In this document: positions 26,301 through 32,703 of the stretch, one piece after another
Numbering within the stretch: the first letter of the stretch is position 1
Layout: every line of letters starts with the position of its first letter
From: an uncultured Methanobrevibacter sp.
GTDB lineage: Archaea > Methanobacteriota > Methanobacteria > Methanobacteriales > Methanobacteriaceae
DNA: 32,703 nt
NCBI RefSeq assembly: GCF_902764455.1
Contig: NZ_CACWVY010000027.1
Coordinates: 1-32,703, forward strand
Reading direction: 5' to 3'
The notes under the pieces: model-generated
Databases searched by the model: none
What the model was told of the DNA's origin: nothing
What the model saw: the letters and a program-made list of their open reading frames with translations, nothing else
Position numbers and translations under genes: made by a program

Positions 26301-29300
26301 ATATGTTCCGCTTGGAAGGGTCAAATCAAGGACTGCCTGACCGGTACTGTTTGTTCTTACTGTATAAACCTTATTGTCTACGGTGATTTTTACACTTGCA
26401 CCGCTGACCGGCAGATCATTGTTTGTTAGGGATACAACGTATTTTTGAGAACCTCCGTAATATTTTGAAACATCTGAAGCCTTGAGAGAAATCCTGTCTT
26501 CAACTTTGGATACTACATTGAAATTGAACATTACTACATTTGATATTTCAAGATTTGTTTTATAATAAGCTGTAAGAGAATGAGTGCCTAACTTGGAAAA
26601 GCTGATATTCAAAGAGGCCTTTCCGTTTTTAATAGGTGCATAGTAATATGTTCCGTCAATATTGAATGTGATAAATCCGTTTAGATAATGGCGGTGTCCG
26701 TCAACAACATAATATTCAGGTATTGTTGCAGTTATTGTGACAATTTCATTAACTTTAACCTCATTTAACTGGTTGACATTGATGTTTACCTGTTTTAAAG
26801 TTGGGGAACGTGTGAATGCTTTAATGCATGCTACTGAAGAGCTGTAGTATAAGTCATACCATGTTTTTCCGTCTGTGCTGTAGAATGATGTTTCATCGCT
26901 GAAAGTTACTTTATTGATTACATTTGCCATACATACAGGAAGTCTGTAGCCGTTATTTCCAAAGCATTTGAATTCAACAACGAATTCATCCCCTTTTGCC
27001 AGCTGGATTTCCTTGTCGAGAGGGAATGTGTAATATCCTGCCTGAGTATAGCCTTCCTGGGTTGTAATCAAATTGCCGTTTAAATAAACTGAAACTGAAT
27101 AGTTTGTAGGGTCATAGAAGAATGTTGAAACTGCTGTTAAAATATCATTGCTTGAGGATATGAATTTGTTTTTGGAATAGACTGTATTTGCACTTGGAAG
27201 GTTTCTATAACCTGTTACTCCTGAAAAATCGTATTGGTAAATGTCAGAGTATCCTCTGTCTTCATTGAAGATAAAAGTATAGGCGTTTTTAAATTCCTTT
27301 TCGTAGGACATATAGAAATAACCGTTATCATACCAGTCTTCTCCCCAGCTGTTTTTAAATATCCATGCTCCGGTGGATTTGGTGTTGAAATAGTCAAATC
27401 CTGTGTATTCATCATCCCATCCTACAAGTGTGATTGCATGGCTTCCGGTATCCCATTTTGTAGAGACTGAAACAGCACCGCAGTCCATTATTGCTCTTTT
27501 AACTAAATCGTTATCATATGAATTTTTCCTTTCAGGTATGCAGTAGATATTTTGAATATGCAGGGCAGGGTCATAAATAACGGATAATGATGAATAATCG
27601 TCATAAACATCCTTATCATCATTGACAGGTCCGAACCAGCTTGCAAGATATGCCATGAACATGTATAGGTTTCCACCATCGTTTGATTCAATGTCCCATC
27701 CGAACAGTGAATATGCTGCCATGAGGTTTTTGGCGTTTTCCTCTGAAAAGTCATAGGTAATTCCTGTTGCCTTTTTAAGACATGCTTCAAGTGTTGCAAT
27801 TCCTGAAAATGCCCAGCAGTTACCACCTCTTTTCTGATCCTTGACAGGAGTTATATATCCGTAATCCCTTGAATCATAAGAAACAGGCAGGCTTTGGGGA
27901 GTTACAGTGTAGTTAAATAACGGCACGGATGAATAAGGATTGATATCATAAAGATTACCGTATTGAAGCAATATCATGAAATTTTTAAAGTTAAGGTCAA
28001 AAAGCACATCGCTGATATGATTTTCATGAGTTGTTAATGCTCCAACATCAGAATAAATAATGTCTCCGGCTTCATCAATAATGTATGCTTCGATAAATTC
28101 ATTTTCAAATTTATTGCCGTATTTTTCAAGGTCAAACAGTAACCTGTTGTCCTGGTTTATGTCAGTGTATATAATTGGAGAAGGATTTCCTTCAACGGAA
28201 ATATTAAACTTCACATAGTTACTGTCGTCAGCATTGTCATTGGCCAGAGGCACGACATAGACACCATTGCTTGAAACGCTGAATGTAAGGTAATTGCTTA
28301 TTGCCACATACTCTTCACCATTCAGAGTAGCTGAATAAAGACAGACAAGGTTGTAGATTTCCTGATAGACATTGTTTTTTTCCACAACACTACCAGCATC
28401 ACCGTCTACAAATATTATATGACCGTAAGCAGCTGTAGAATTTACAAATGTGTTATTGTTTAAATATAGGGAGTCTGAAAGCCTGCTGCAGATTGCACCA
28501 CCGCTTGAATCAGCATGAGAGTCTTCTATAGTATTGCCCTGAATGCCTGCATAACCGTAAACATTGTATATTGTTCCGCCATAGTATACTGCAAAATTCC
28601 TGCTGAATCTGGAATCAAGAAGAGTGAAATTTGATTTAAGATTACAGATTGCACCTCCGAAAAATGATTTTCCATCAGTAAATGATGAATCATAAACGTT
28701 TAAAGTGGAATTCAATGAATAAATAGCTCCACCGGCATCACTTAGGGACTGATAATTATTGAATATAGAATTATATACAAGTGAATCGCTTGAATCTGAA
28801 ACTATTACACCACCGAAGCTGTATGCCTGTGAATCCCTGAAGTCTGAATCAAAAACTTTTAGGACAGATGCCTTAGAATAGATAACACCACCATATCCTG
28901 CCTTATTTTTTGAAAATGAAGAATTTGAAATAACCACATTAGAGGCACTGCTATAGACAACACCTCCGAAACGTGTTGAGGATGAATTATAAAATATACA
29001 ATTTTGAATGTTTACATAGGAATTGAATGCGGCAATAACTCCCCCATTGACTGCACAATCATTAATGAAACTGCATCGATTCAGATATACTGAGTTTTCC
29101 TTTCCGCGTGGTGCATTGGAGATTATTACACCACCATAAGTGCTGTCGTATTCATCGGACAAATATGGCAGACTTGGTCCTTCATCTTCTGTGAATCCGA
29201 CGCTGTTTACAAAACTAACATTTTCAGCAACCAGTGTTGCCTGATTGTTTATGTGAATGTTGTCCAGTGTCAAACCGGCCAGAGCAAAATAAGAATCCGA

Positions 29301-29753
29301 ACTGACTATAAAATCAAAGGAATCGGATAATTTAGACCTGATGATAGTATTTTGAATACTTTCACCGACAAAAATGGTCTTATATGATGAAGAGGATGAA
29401 ATTGTTAATGAATCGGACAGTTCATAGATACCGTCTGCAAAATAAGCAACTGTACCATATCCTATCCTGCCATTTTTTAGATATTTATATGGATTGTTTC
29501 TAGATCCGTCTCCGTCATGGGCTGCAGATGCATCGAAATAAACTGATGTTGCAGCTAAAATGTCATCATCCTGTGATATTGAAAGCCGACCGTCGTCATA
29601 CGTGTTTAACTGAGATTGAGAATAATTCTGTGAAATTGAACTTTCATGAACAGAATCATAAGTTATGTTCACATCACTTGCATATGCTGTTGAAACAGCA
29701 AAAAATATGCAAAGAATTGAACAGATAAGCAATATTTTCTTTTTATAATTCAT
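23385..29753 (-). CDS. Giant adhesin-like protein with an embedded papain-family (C1) cysteine protease and Ig-like array
   Basis: Secreted 2122-aa surface protein. Residues 1-26 are a signal peptide (MNYKKKILLICSILCIFFAV...). About 70-460 is a parallel beta-helix with GGVIYS/GGAIY rungs. About 620-825 is a papain-like domain: PVSYDSRDYGYITPVKDQ, oxyanion Gln640, catalytic Cys646 in GGNCWAFSG, His772 in GSHAITLVGW and Asn801 in FKNSWGEDW. The Gln-Cys spacing of 6 equals that of papain. About 830-970 fits the lectin-like domain that often follows C1 domains in prokaryotes. About 1085-1855 is three copies of a three-module Ig-like block, then further Ig-like domains, ending in a Lys-rich Ig-like module (about 2028-2122). 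Start ATG at 29753 after AGGGG. It may cleave surface or foreign proteins, or process itself; the substrate is unknown. No membrane anchor at the C-terminus. Confidence 0.88.
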   Translation of the reverse strand: MNYKKKILLICSILCIFFAVSTAYASDVNITYDSVHESSISQNYSQSQLNTYDDGRLSISQDDDILAATSVYFDASAAHDGDGSRNNPYKYLKNGRIGYGTVAYFADGIYELSDSLTISSSSSYKTIFVGESIQNTIIRSKLSDSFDFIVSSDSYFALAGLTLDNIHINNQATLVAENVSFVNSVGFTEDEGPSLPYLSDEYDSTYGGVIISNAPRGKENSVYLNRCSFINDCAVNGGVIAAFNSYVNIQNCIFYNSSSTRFGGVVYSSASNVVISNSSFSKNKAGYGGVIYSKASVLKVFDSDFRDSQAYSFGGVIVSDSSDSLVYNSIFNNYQSLSDAGGAIYSLNSTLNVYDSSFTDGKSFFGGAICNLKSNFTLLDSRFSRNFAVYYGGTIYNVYGYAGIQGNTIEDSHADSSGGAICSRLSDSLYLNNNTFVNSTAAYGHIIFVDGDAGSVVEKNNVYQEIYNLVCLYSATLNGEEYVAISNYLTFSVSSNGVYVVPLANDNADDSNYVKFNISVEGNPSPIIYTDINQDNRLLFDLEKYGNKFENEFIEAYIIDEAGDIIYSDVGALTTHENHISDVLFDLNFKNFMILLQYGNLYDINPYSSVPLFNYTVTPQSLPVSYDSRDYGYITPVKDQKRGGNCWAFSGIATLEACLKKATGITYDFSEENAKNLMAAYSLFGWDIESNDGGNLYMFMAYLASWFGPVNDDKDVYDDYSSLSVIYDPALHIQNIYCIPERKNSYDNDLVKRAIMDCGAVSVSTKWDTGSHAITLVGWDDEYTGFDYFNTKSTGAWIFKNSWGEDWYDNGYFYMSYEKEFKNAYTFIFNEDRGYSDIYQYDFSGVTGYRNLPSANTVYSKNKFISSSNDILTAVSTFFYDPTNYSVSVYLNGNLITTQEGYTQAGYYTFPLDKEIQLAKGDEFVVEFKCFGNNGYRLPVCMANVINKVTFSDETSFYSTDGKTWYDLYYSSSVACIKAFTRSPTLKQVNINVNQLNEVKVNEIVTITATIPEYYVVDGHRHYLNGFITFNIDGTYYYAPIKNGKASLNISFSKLGTHSLTAYYKTNLEISNVVMFNFNVVSKVEDRISLKASDVSKYYGGSQKYVVSLTNNDLPVSGASVKITVDNKVYTVRTNSTGQAVLDLTLPSGTYNIVSEYGGKSVSSKFIVKSTIDAKDASGLYLQSFLFASFLDTEGNLLSDKEVIFRIGNTDFRVMTSAAGYVLVNIPLDAGSYNVTVINPITGEQKRIKLDIFKRTVDLEITAVQNAERIIITATLSSADATGNVNFFFNGNHYVNVVNGTATWELINLDAGTYDILASYSGNVNFYGTGSHLILSVVDDDYTLDPYNVWMYYGEYSRIFADVVDENNCGVSGQTVRFTIQNKTYIGITDSKGRAYVQFPGLDIGNYTVLVQYGGQSSLSGLEVRSTISSVQYSGEYLKSSVTVKFVDDEGKGVVNKEATFKVGTASVKATTDVYGFATAKLNLDVGFHTVTAVNPVTGEKKEFEIQITKANPQITLSRSQSDSQITLTASLTPVTATGNVIFTVGSNKYTVNVKNGKAALTLTDLSEGSYTAVANYVGDNNFNNAMSSLDFIIVTPRITISAPDLVKMYNGVEPFIITVKNNNNPVVGEVVKCTFDGEVYNFPTNSKGIISIDIEDYETGEYAFISEYGGVSVTSKITILSTISAMDVNAEYSNAVFKASFMDSASKILSNTGVFFNIAGKQYSATTNSNGVASVNVNLNTGSYSVIATNPVTGEQKQFRLNILKSTPEIALQYSQKDGTVSITASITPQSAEGYIVFNAASRENTIALENGKAVFDLMGLDAGSYTVSAKFIGNSNYKEVSSSLNFTVSKINPVLTLKMTTVDDKDALMASLSYSSATGTITFIVDGNQYPTGIRNGASYLTFSDSGVFNVLVKYSGDNIFNPVSKSIKVSIEDKTPVFIINNLNKVYGDSKTFTVRVLDYKENPISAQPIKFAVYDKNRKLINIYKSSTDVEGYAKLTCNFVPNTYYIKVDDTKYVRGEAKLVIKKATPKITASAKTFKVKLKTKSYTITLKSNLNKVLKSKKVTLKVGGKTYKATTNSKGKATFKITKLTKKGKFTAVVKFGDAYYNTISKNVKITVK
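24190..26500 (-). repeat. Three tandem super-repeats of about 255 codons in the protease-bearing adhesin
   Basis: Each block of about 770 bp encodes three Ig-like modules in fixed order: one beginning near YYG or MYNG and ending SEYGG(K/V)SV, one beginning STI and ending NP(V/I)TGE(Q/K)K, and one with the (S/T)A(T/E)G-x-(V/I)-x-F pattern. Approximate boundaries are 26500-25745, 25745-24965 and 24965-24190. Copies are diverged at DNA level, so the expansion is old. Confidence 0.7.
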
Positions 29754-30178
29754 ACAAAAACCCCTGAGTTTTTATTAATGTTAGATAATTTGTCAAAACT
29801 ATTATTTAATTGATATTGGAATATATATCTTACATAAATTGAAATAAAAAGCTTTATGCATGAAATATAGTCTGAAAAAATTTTAAATGAAGCTATTTTA
29901 TCAATCATTCACAGTTACATGTGAGATTCAGTGAAATACTGCAGGCAATCCCTGATAATTTTTGATATTTCTTAAACATCAATAATCAAGACCTACACCA
30001 AGTAGTCAAATCATGAATTTTACGCCAAATTAAAATTATAGTTTCACAGATTACCATTAAAATAATCAATAGTATCGCAAAACAAATAGAAGTTATTGTA
30101 AAAATAGACTAAATCAAAATACTAAATATATACGAAAATAAAAAAAGTAGAGAGTAAGTGCAAAAATGCACCTACATT
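29754..30178. other. Intergenic region between two adhesin genes
   Basis: 425 bp without a gene on either strand. The left end should contain the promoter of the protease-bearing adhesin: AGGGG lies just before its ATG, and TATA-like GATATATAT (29820-29828) or AATTAAATAATAG (29803-29815) lies upstream on the minus strand. The right end holds the terminator of the third adhesin. I see nothing definite in the middle (about 29880-30130). Confidence 0.55.
30133..30171 (-). terminator. Hairpin and T-tract terminator after the third adhesin gene
   Basis: GTGCA and TGCAC (30158-30171) form a 5-bp stem around a short T/A loop on the minus strand. A seven-T tract (30146-30140) and TTTT follow. It starts 7 nt after the stop codon of the adhesin. 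The structure is bacterial-like, and the T tract alone would fit archaeal termination. Confidence 0.6.
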
Positions 30179-32703
30179 TTAAATTATTTTTAATTTTTTA
30201 GCGGTTGCTTCATCCACATTTCCAGTTACTTTCAAACCTTTGGCTTTCTGGAACTCTTTTACAGCATTGAAAGTATGCTCAGCATAAATACCGTCAACTT
30301 TCAAGTAATGGCCATATGCAGAAAGATAAAATCCATTATTTTTCAATGCCCTTTGGATTTTTTTAACAGCTGCAGAGTCCTTGCTGCCTTTAAAGACTGT
30401 TTTGAAAGCAGATTTAACAGTAATTTTAGCCTTTTTAGTAACTTTTTTAAAGTATTTATTGCCTTTGTATGTAACTGTTGCCTTGAAAGTTCCTTTTTTG
30501 TTGAGTTTGAGAATCTTGAAGGTTGCTTTACCTTTGCTGTTGGTAGTGGCCTCGTATGTTTTGCCGCCAACCCTCAGAGTAACTTTAGCCTTCTTGATTG
30601 CTTTTCCTTTATTGTCCTTTAAGGTAACTGTGTACTTTTTGCTTTTTGTAGATGATTTGAAGGTTTTCTTATTGGCAGTTAACTTTGGAGTAGCCTTCTG
30701 GACAGTGATTTTTACAGTAGTATTGAATCCGTTGTAGTTATCAGTTCCCTTAAATGACACAGGCACATCATAAGTTTTAGGAGCTAAACCTTTGGTTGGT
30801 ATGTTGATTTGGCCTTTTTTATCAGTTGTATATTCTTTAGGTCCGTTTAAATCAACTGTAACTGTCATGTTGGAAATAGGATTACCATTTTCATCCTCAA
30901 ATGTCAATATTACATCTTTACCGCTGTTATATAAAGGAGTTGTTGTTGCACTGGCAGTTGTATTGGCTTTGCTGACTTCAAAATCAACACTTTTACTAAC
31001 AGGATTGTGATTGTCATCACCGGCAACAGTAACTGTCAAGGTATGATTTCCAGCATCCAAAACAGGAATTGAAACTTTACCGTCCTTAATTTCAACACTT
31101 ACATTGTCAATTTCAGCAGTAATTTCACCTGCACCATCAACTTTTACATCAATTTCAGCAGACTCACCATAAGTAAGATCAATATCACCAACACCAACAC
31201 TTGAATCAGCCTTACTGACAGTTATATCAACACTTTTTGTTACCGGATTATGATTACTATCAGGAACCACAGTAACATTTAAAGTATAATTACCAGCATC
31301 CAAACCAGAAACACTAATTGTATTATTATCCACATTAACAACAGCCTCAGGATGATCAACAACTTCACCAGTAACTTCAACAGCACCGGAAACAGACACA
31401 CTAACAGAACCTGTTTCACCATAAGTCAGATTAATGTCATCAACATCCACGCTTGAATCAACCTTATTTACAGTTATCTCCGCAGTTTTAGTTACAGGAT
31501 TATGATTATCATCAGGAACAACAGTAACACTTAAAGTATAATTACCAGCATCCAAACCGGAAACACTAATTGTATTATTATCAACATTAACAACAGCCTC
31601 AGGATGACCAACAACCTCCGCACTAATCTCACAAGCACCATTAACAGTCACATTTACAGAGTCTGACTTACCATAATCAAAAGTAATATCATCAACAGAC
31701 AAGGTTGAATCAGCCTTTTTAACTTCAAAATCAACGCTCTTGGTAACAGGATTGTGATTGTCATCACCGGCAACAGTAACATTTAAAGTATAATTACCAG
31801 CATCCAAACCAGAAACACTAATTATATTATTATCCACATTAACAGCAGCCTCAGGATGACCAACAACCTCTGCAGTGATTCCAGAAGCACCACTAACAGA
31901 CACACTAACAGAACCTGTTTCACCATAAGTCATGTTAAACTCACCAACATCCACGCTTGAATCAACCTTATTTACAGTTATCTCAGCAGTTTTAGTTACA
32001 GGATTATGATTATCATCAGGAACAACAATAACATTTAAAGTATAATTACCAGCATCCAAACCAGAAACAGAAATTGTATTATTATCTACATTAACAACAG
32101 CCTCAGGATGACCAACAACCTCAGCATTAATCTCAGAAGCGCCACTAACAGTCACATTTACAGATTCTGATTTACCATAATCAAAAGTAATATCATCAAC
32201 TGATAATGTTGAATTGGCTTTGATTACTGTGATTTCAATGCTTTTGCTTGACTCAGCATATTTATTATTGCCTGAAAATGTGACGGTGATGTTTGCTGAA
32301 CCTGCACCTACAGCAGCAATTTCACCATTGGAATCAACTTTAACAATGTCATTGTTGCTGCTTTCAAATGTAACATTTCCTTCAGCATCAGAAGGTGAAA
32401 GAATATAAGTAATATTTGCTTTCTCACCGAAAACCATCTGTGAAACTGTATTTACAGTAATTTCAGTTTGTATTTTGTTTACAGTAACGTTGACAATGAC
32501 TGAATCATATTTATAAACAAGATCATCTCCAACACTGACAATAATGGTTGCATTACCCTCACCAAGAGCTATAATGTTTCCATCACCATCAACAGACACA
32601 ATACCATAATCAGCAGTTGTGAAATTGACTTTTAAATTATTAGGAGTTGGAACAGCAACAATAGTATCATTATCCCCAACATTTAAATTATAAACAGTCT
32701 TGG
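30179..32703 (-). CDS. Adhesin-like protein with tandem Ig-like repeats and a C-terminal PG_binding_1-like domain (5' end outside the window)
   Basis: The reading frame is open to the right edge, so the N-terminus and signal peptide are missing; 841 codons are seen. From the visible N-terminal end there are Big_2-like domains (VSVDGDGNIIALGEGNATI, VDSNGEIAAVGAGSANITV). Five tandem Ig-like repeats of about 84 residues follow at 32212-30962, then an Ig-like linker domain (TTASATTTPLYNSG...). Next is a Lys-rich Ig-like module at about 30708-30410, matching the C-terminus of the protease-bearing adhesin. The last 75 residues (GSKDSAAVKKIQRALKNNGF ... DEATAKKLKII) match PG_binding_1: (V)xxIQxxL, VDGIYAEHTFNAVKEFQKAKGL and the final DEATAKKL. 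In a pseudomurein-walled archaeon this domain is a plausible wall anchor (inference). Ligand unknown. Confidence 0.85.
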   Translation of the reverse strand, partial: KTVYNLNVGDNDTIVAVPTPNNLKVNFTTADYGIVSVDGDGNIIALGEGNATIIVSVGDDLVYKYDSVIVNVTVNKIQTEITVNTVSQMVFGEKANITYILSPSDAEGNVTFESSNNDIVKVDSNGEIAAVGAGSANITVTFSGNNKYAESSKSIEITVIKANSTLSVDDITFDYGKSESVNVTVSGASEINAEVVGHPEAVVNVDNNTISVSGLDAGNYTLNVIVVPDDNHNPVTKTAEITVNKVDSSVDVGEFNMTYGETGSVSVSVSGASGITAEVVGHPEAAVNVDNNIISVSGLDAGNYTLNVTVAGDDNHNPVTKSVDFEVKKADSTLSVDDITFDYGKSDSVNVTVNGACEISAEVVGHPEAVVNVDNNTISVSGLDAGNYTLSVTVVPDDNHNPVTKTAEITVNKVDSSVDVDDINLTYGETGSVSVSVSGAVEVTGEVVDHPEAVVNVDNNTISVSGLDAGNYTLNVTVVPDSNHNPVTKSVDITVSKADSSVGVGDIDLTYGESAEIDVKVDGAGEITAEIDNVSVEIKDGKVSIPVLDAGNHTLTVTVAGDDNHNPVSKSVDFEVSKANTTASATTTPLYNSGKDVILTFEDENGNPISNMTVTVDLNGPKEYTTDKKGQINIPTKGLAPKTYDVPVSFKGTDNYNGFNTTVKITVQKATPKLTANKKTFKSSTKSKKYTVTLKDNKGKAIKKAKVTLRVGGKTYEATTNSKGKATFKILKLNKKGTFKATVTYKGNKYFKKVTKKAKITVKSAFKTVFKGSKDSAAVKKIQRALKNNGFYLSAYGHYLKVDGIYAEHTFNAVKEFQKAKGLKVTGNVDEATAKKLKII
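30962..32212 (-). repeat. Five tandem 252-bp Ig-like repeats in alternating A-B-A-B-C order
   Basis: Units lie at 32212-31961, 31960-31709, 31708-31457, 31456-31205 (252 bp, 84 codons each) and a more diverged 31204-30962 (243 bp, 81 codons). Units 1 and 3 share STLSVDDITFDYGKS; units 2 and 4 share SSVDV and TYGETGSVSVSVSGA. All carry SGLDAGNYTL and DDNHNPVTK or a close variant. The alternation indicates duplication of a 504-bp dimer. Confidence 0.85.

Overview
The window looks like a chromosome segment of a Methanobrevibacter-type methanogen (Methanobacteriales). It is very AT-rich. It encodes coenzyme M synthesis (ComD, ComE), coenzyme F420 synthesis (CofH), an F420H2 oxidase (FprA) and an archaeal/eukaryal-type primase (PriS, PriL). 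It also carries three giant secreted adhesin-like proteins, as is usual for gut and rumen Methanobrevibacter. The species assignment is inference from gene content. No rRNA, tRNA, CRISPR array or insertion sequence was recognised.

Layout. Positions 1-6782 (minus): a giant adhesin with a signal peptide, about 1000 residues of parallel beta-helix, a Cys-containing module resembling a thioester (TQXA) domain, DUF11-like repeats and at least six Cna_B-type domains that run off the left edge. An exact 13-bp tandem duplication at 981-1006 breaks the frame inside the Cna_B array. Positions 6795-7497: about 700 bp of very AT-rich DNA without a gene. Positions 7498-9259 (minus): fprA and a small flavodoxin, probably an oxygen-detoxification operon, divergent from a PHP-family phosphoesterase (9346-10011, plus). 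Positions 10146-10652 (minus): a lone hypothetical gene.

Positions 10776-16553 (minus): a tight five-gene run, metG - DUF530-like - DUF1699-like HTH protein - GPT/MraY-family glycosyltransferase - archaeal riboflavin-pathway reductase. Positions 16882-20055 (plus): priL, then priS and a small unknown gene, with an unknown gene on the opposite strand wedged between priL and priS. Positions 20050-21761 (minus): cofH and a thymidylate-kinase-like gene. Positions 21913-22948 (plus): comD-comE, facing away from cofH across a 151-bp spacer with a perfect 12-bp inverted repeat. Positions 23093-23353 (plus): a small winged-helix regulator.

Positions 23385-29753 (minus): a 2122-residue adhesin that embeds an apparently complete papain-family (C1) cysteine protease between a beta-helix and a long Ig-like array. 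Positions 30179-32703 (minus, partial): a third adhesin made of near-identical 84-residue Ig-like repeats and ending in a PG_binding_1-like domain. The last two adhesins share a Lys-rich Ig-like module near the C-terminus.

Functional links: the reductase at 10776 makes a precursor of 5-amino-6-ribitylaminouracil, the CofH substrate. CofH supports F420, which FprA uses to reduce oxygen. The adhesins and possibly the glycosyltransferase act at the cell surface. The most notable points are the 13-bp frameshifting duplication, the protease-bearing adhesin, the possible covalent-crosslink modules, the wall-binding module, and the conserved but uncharacterised genes tied to metG and to primase.
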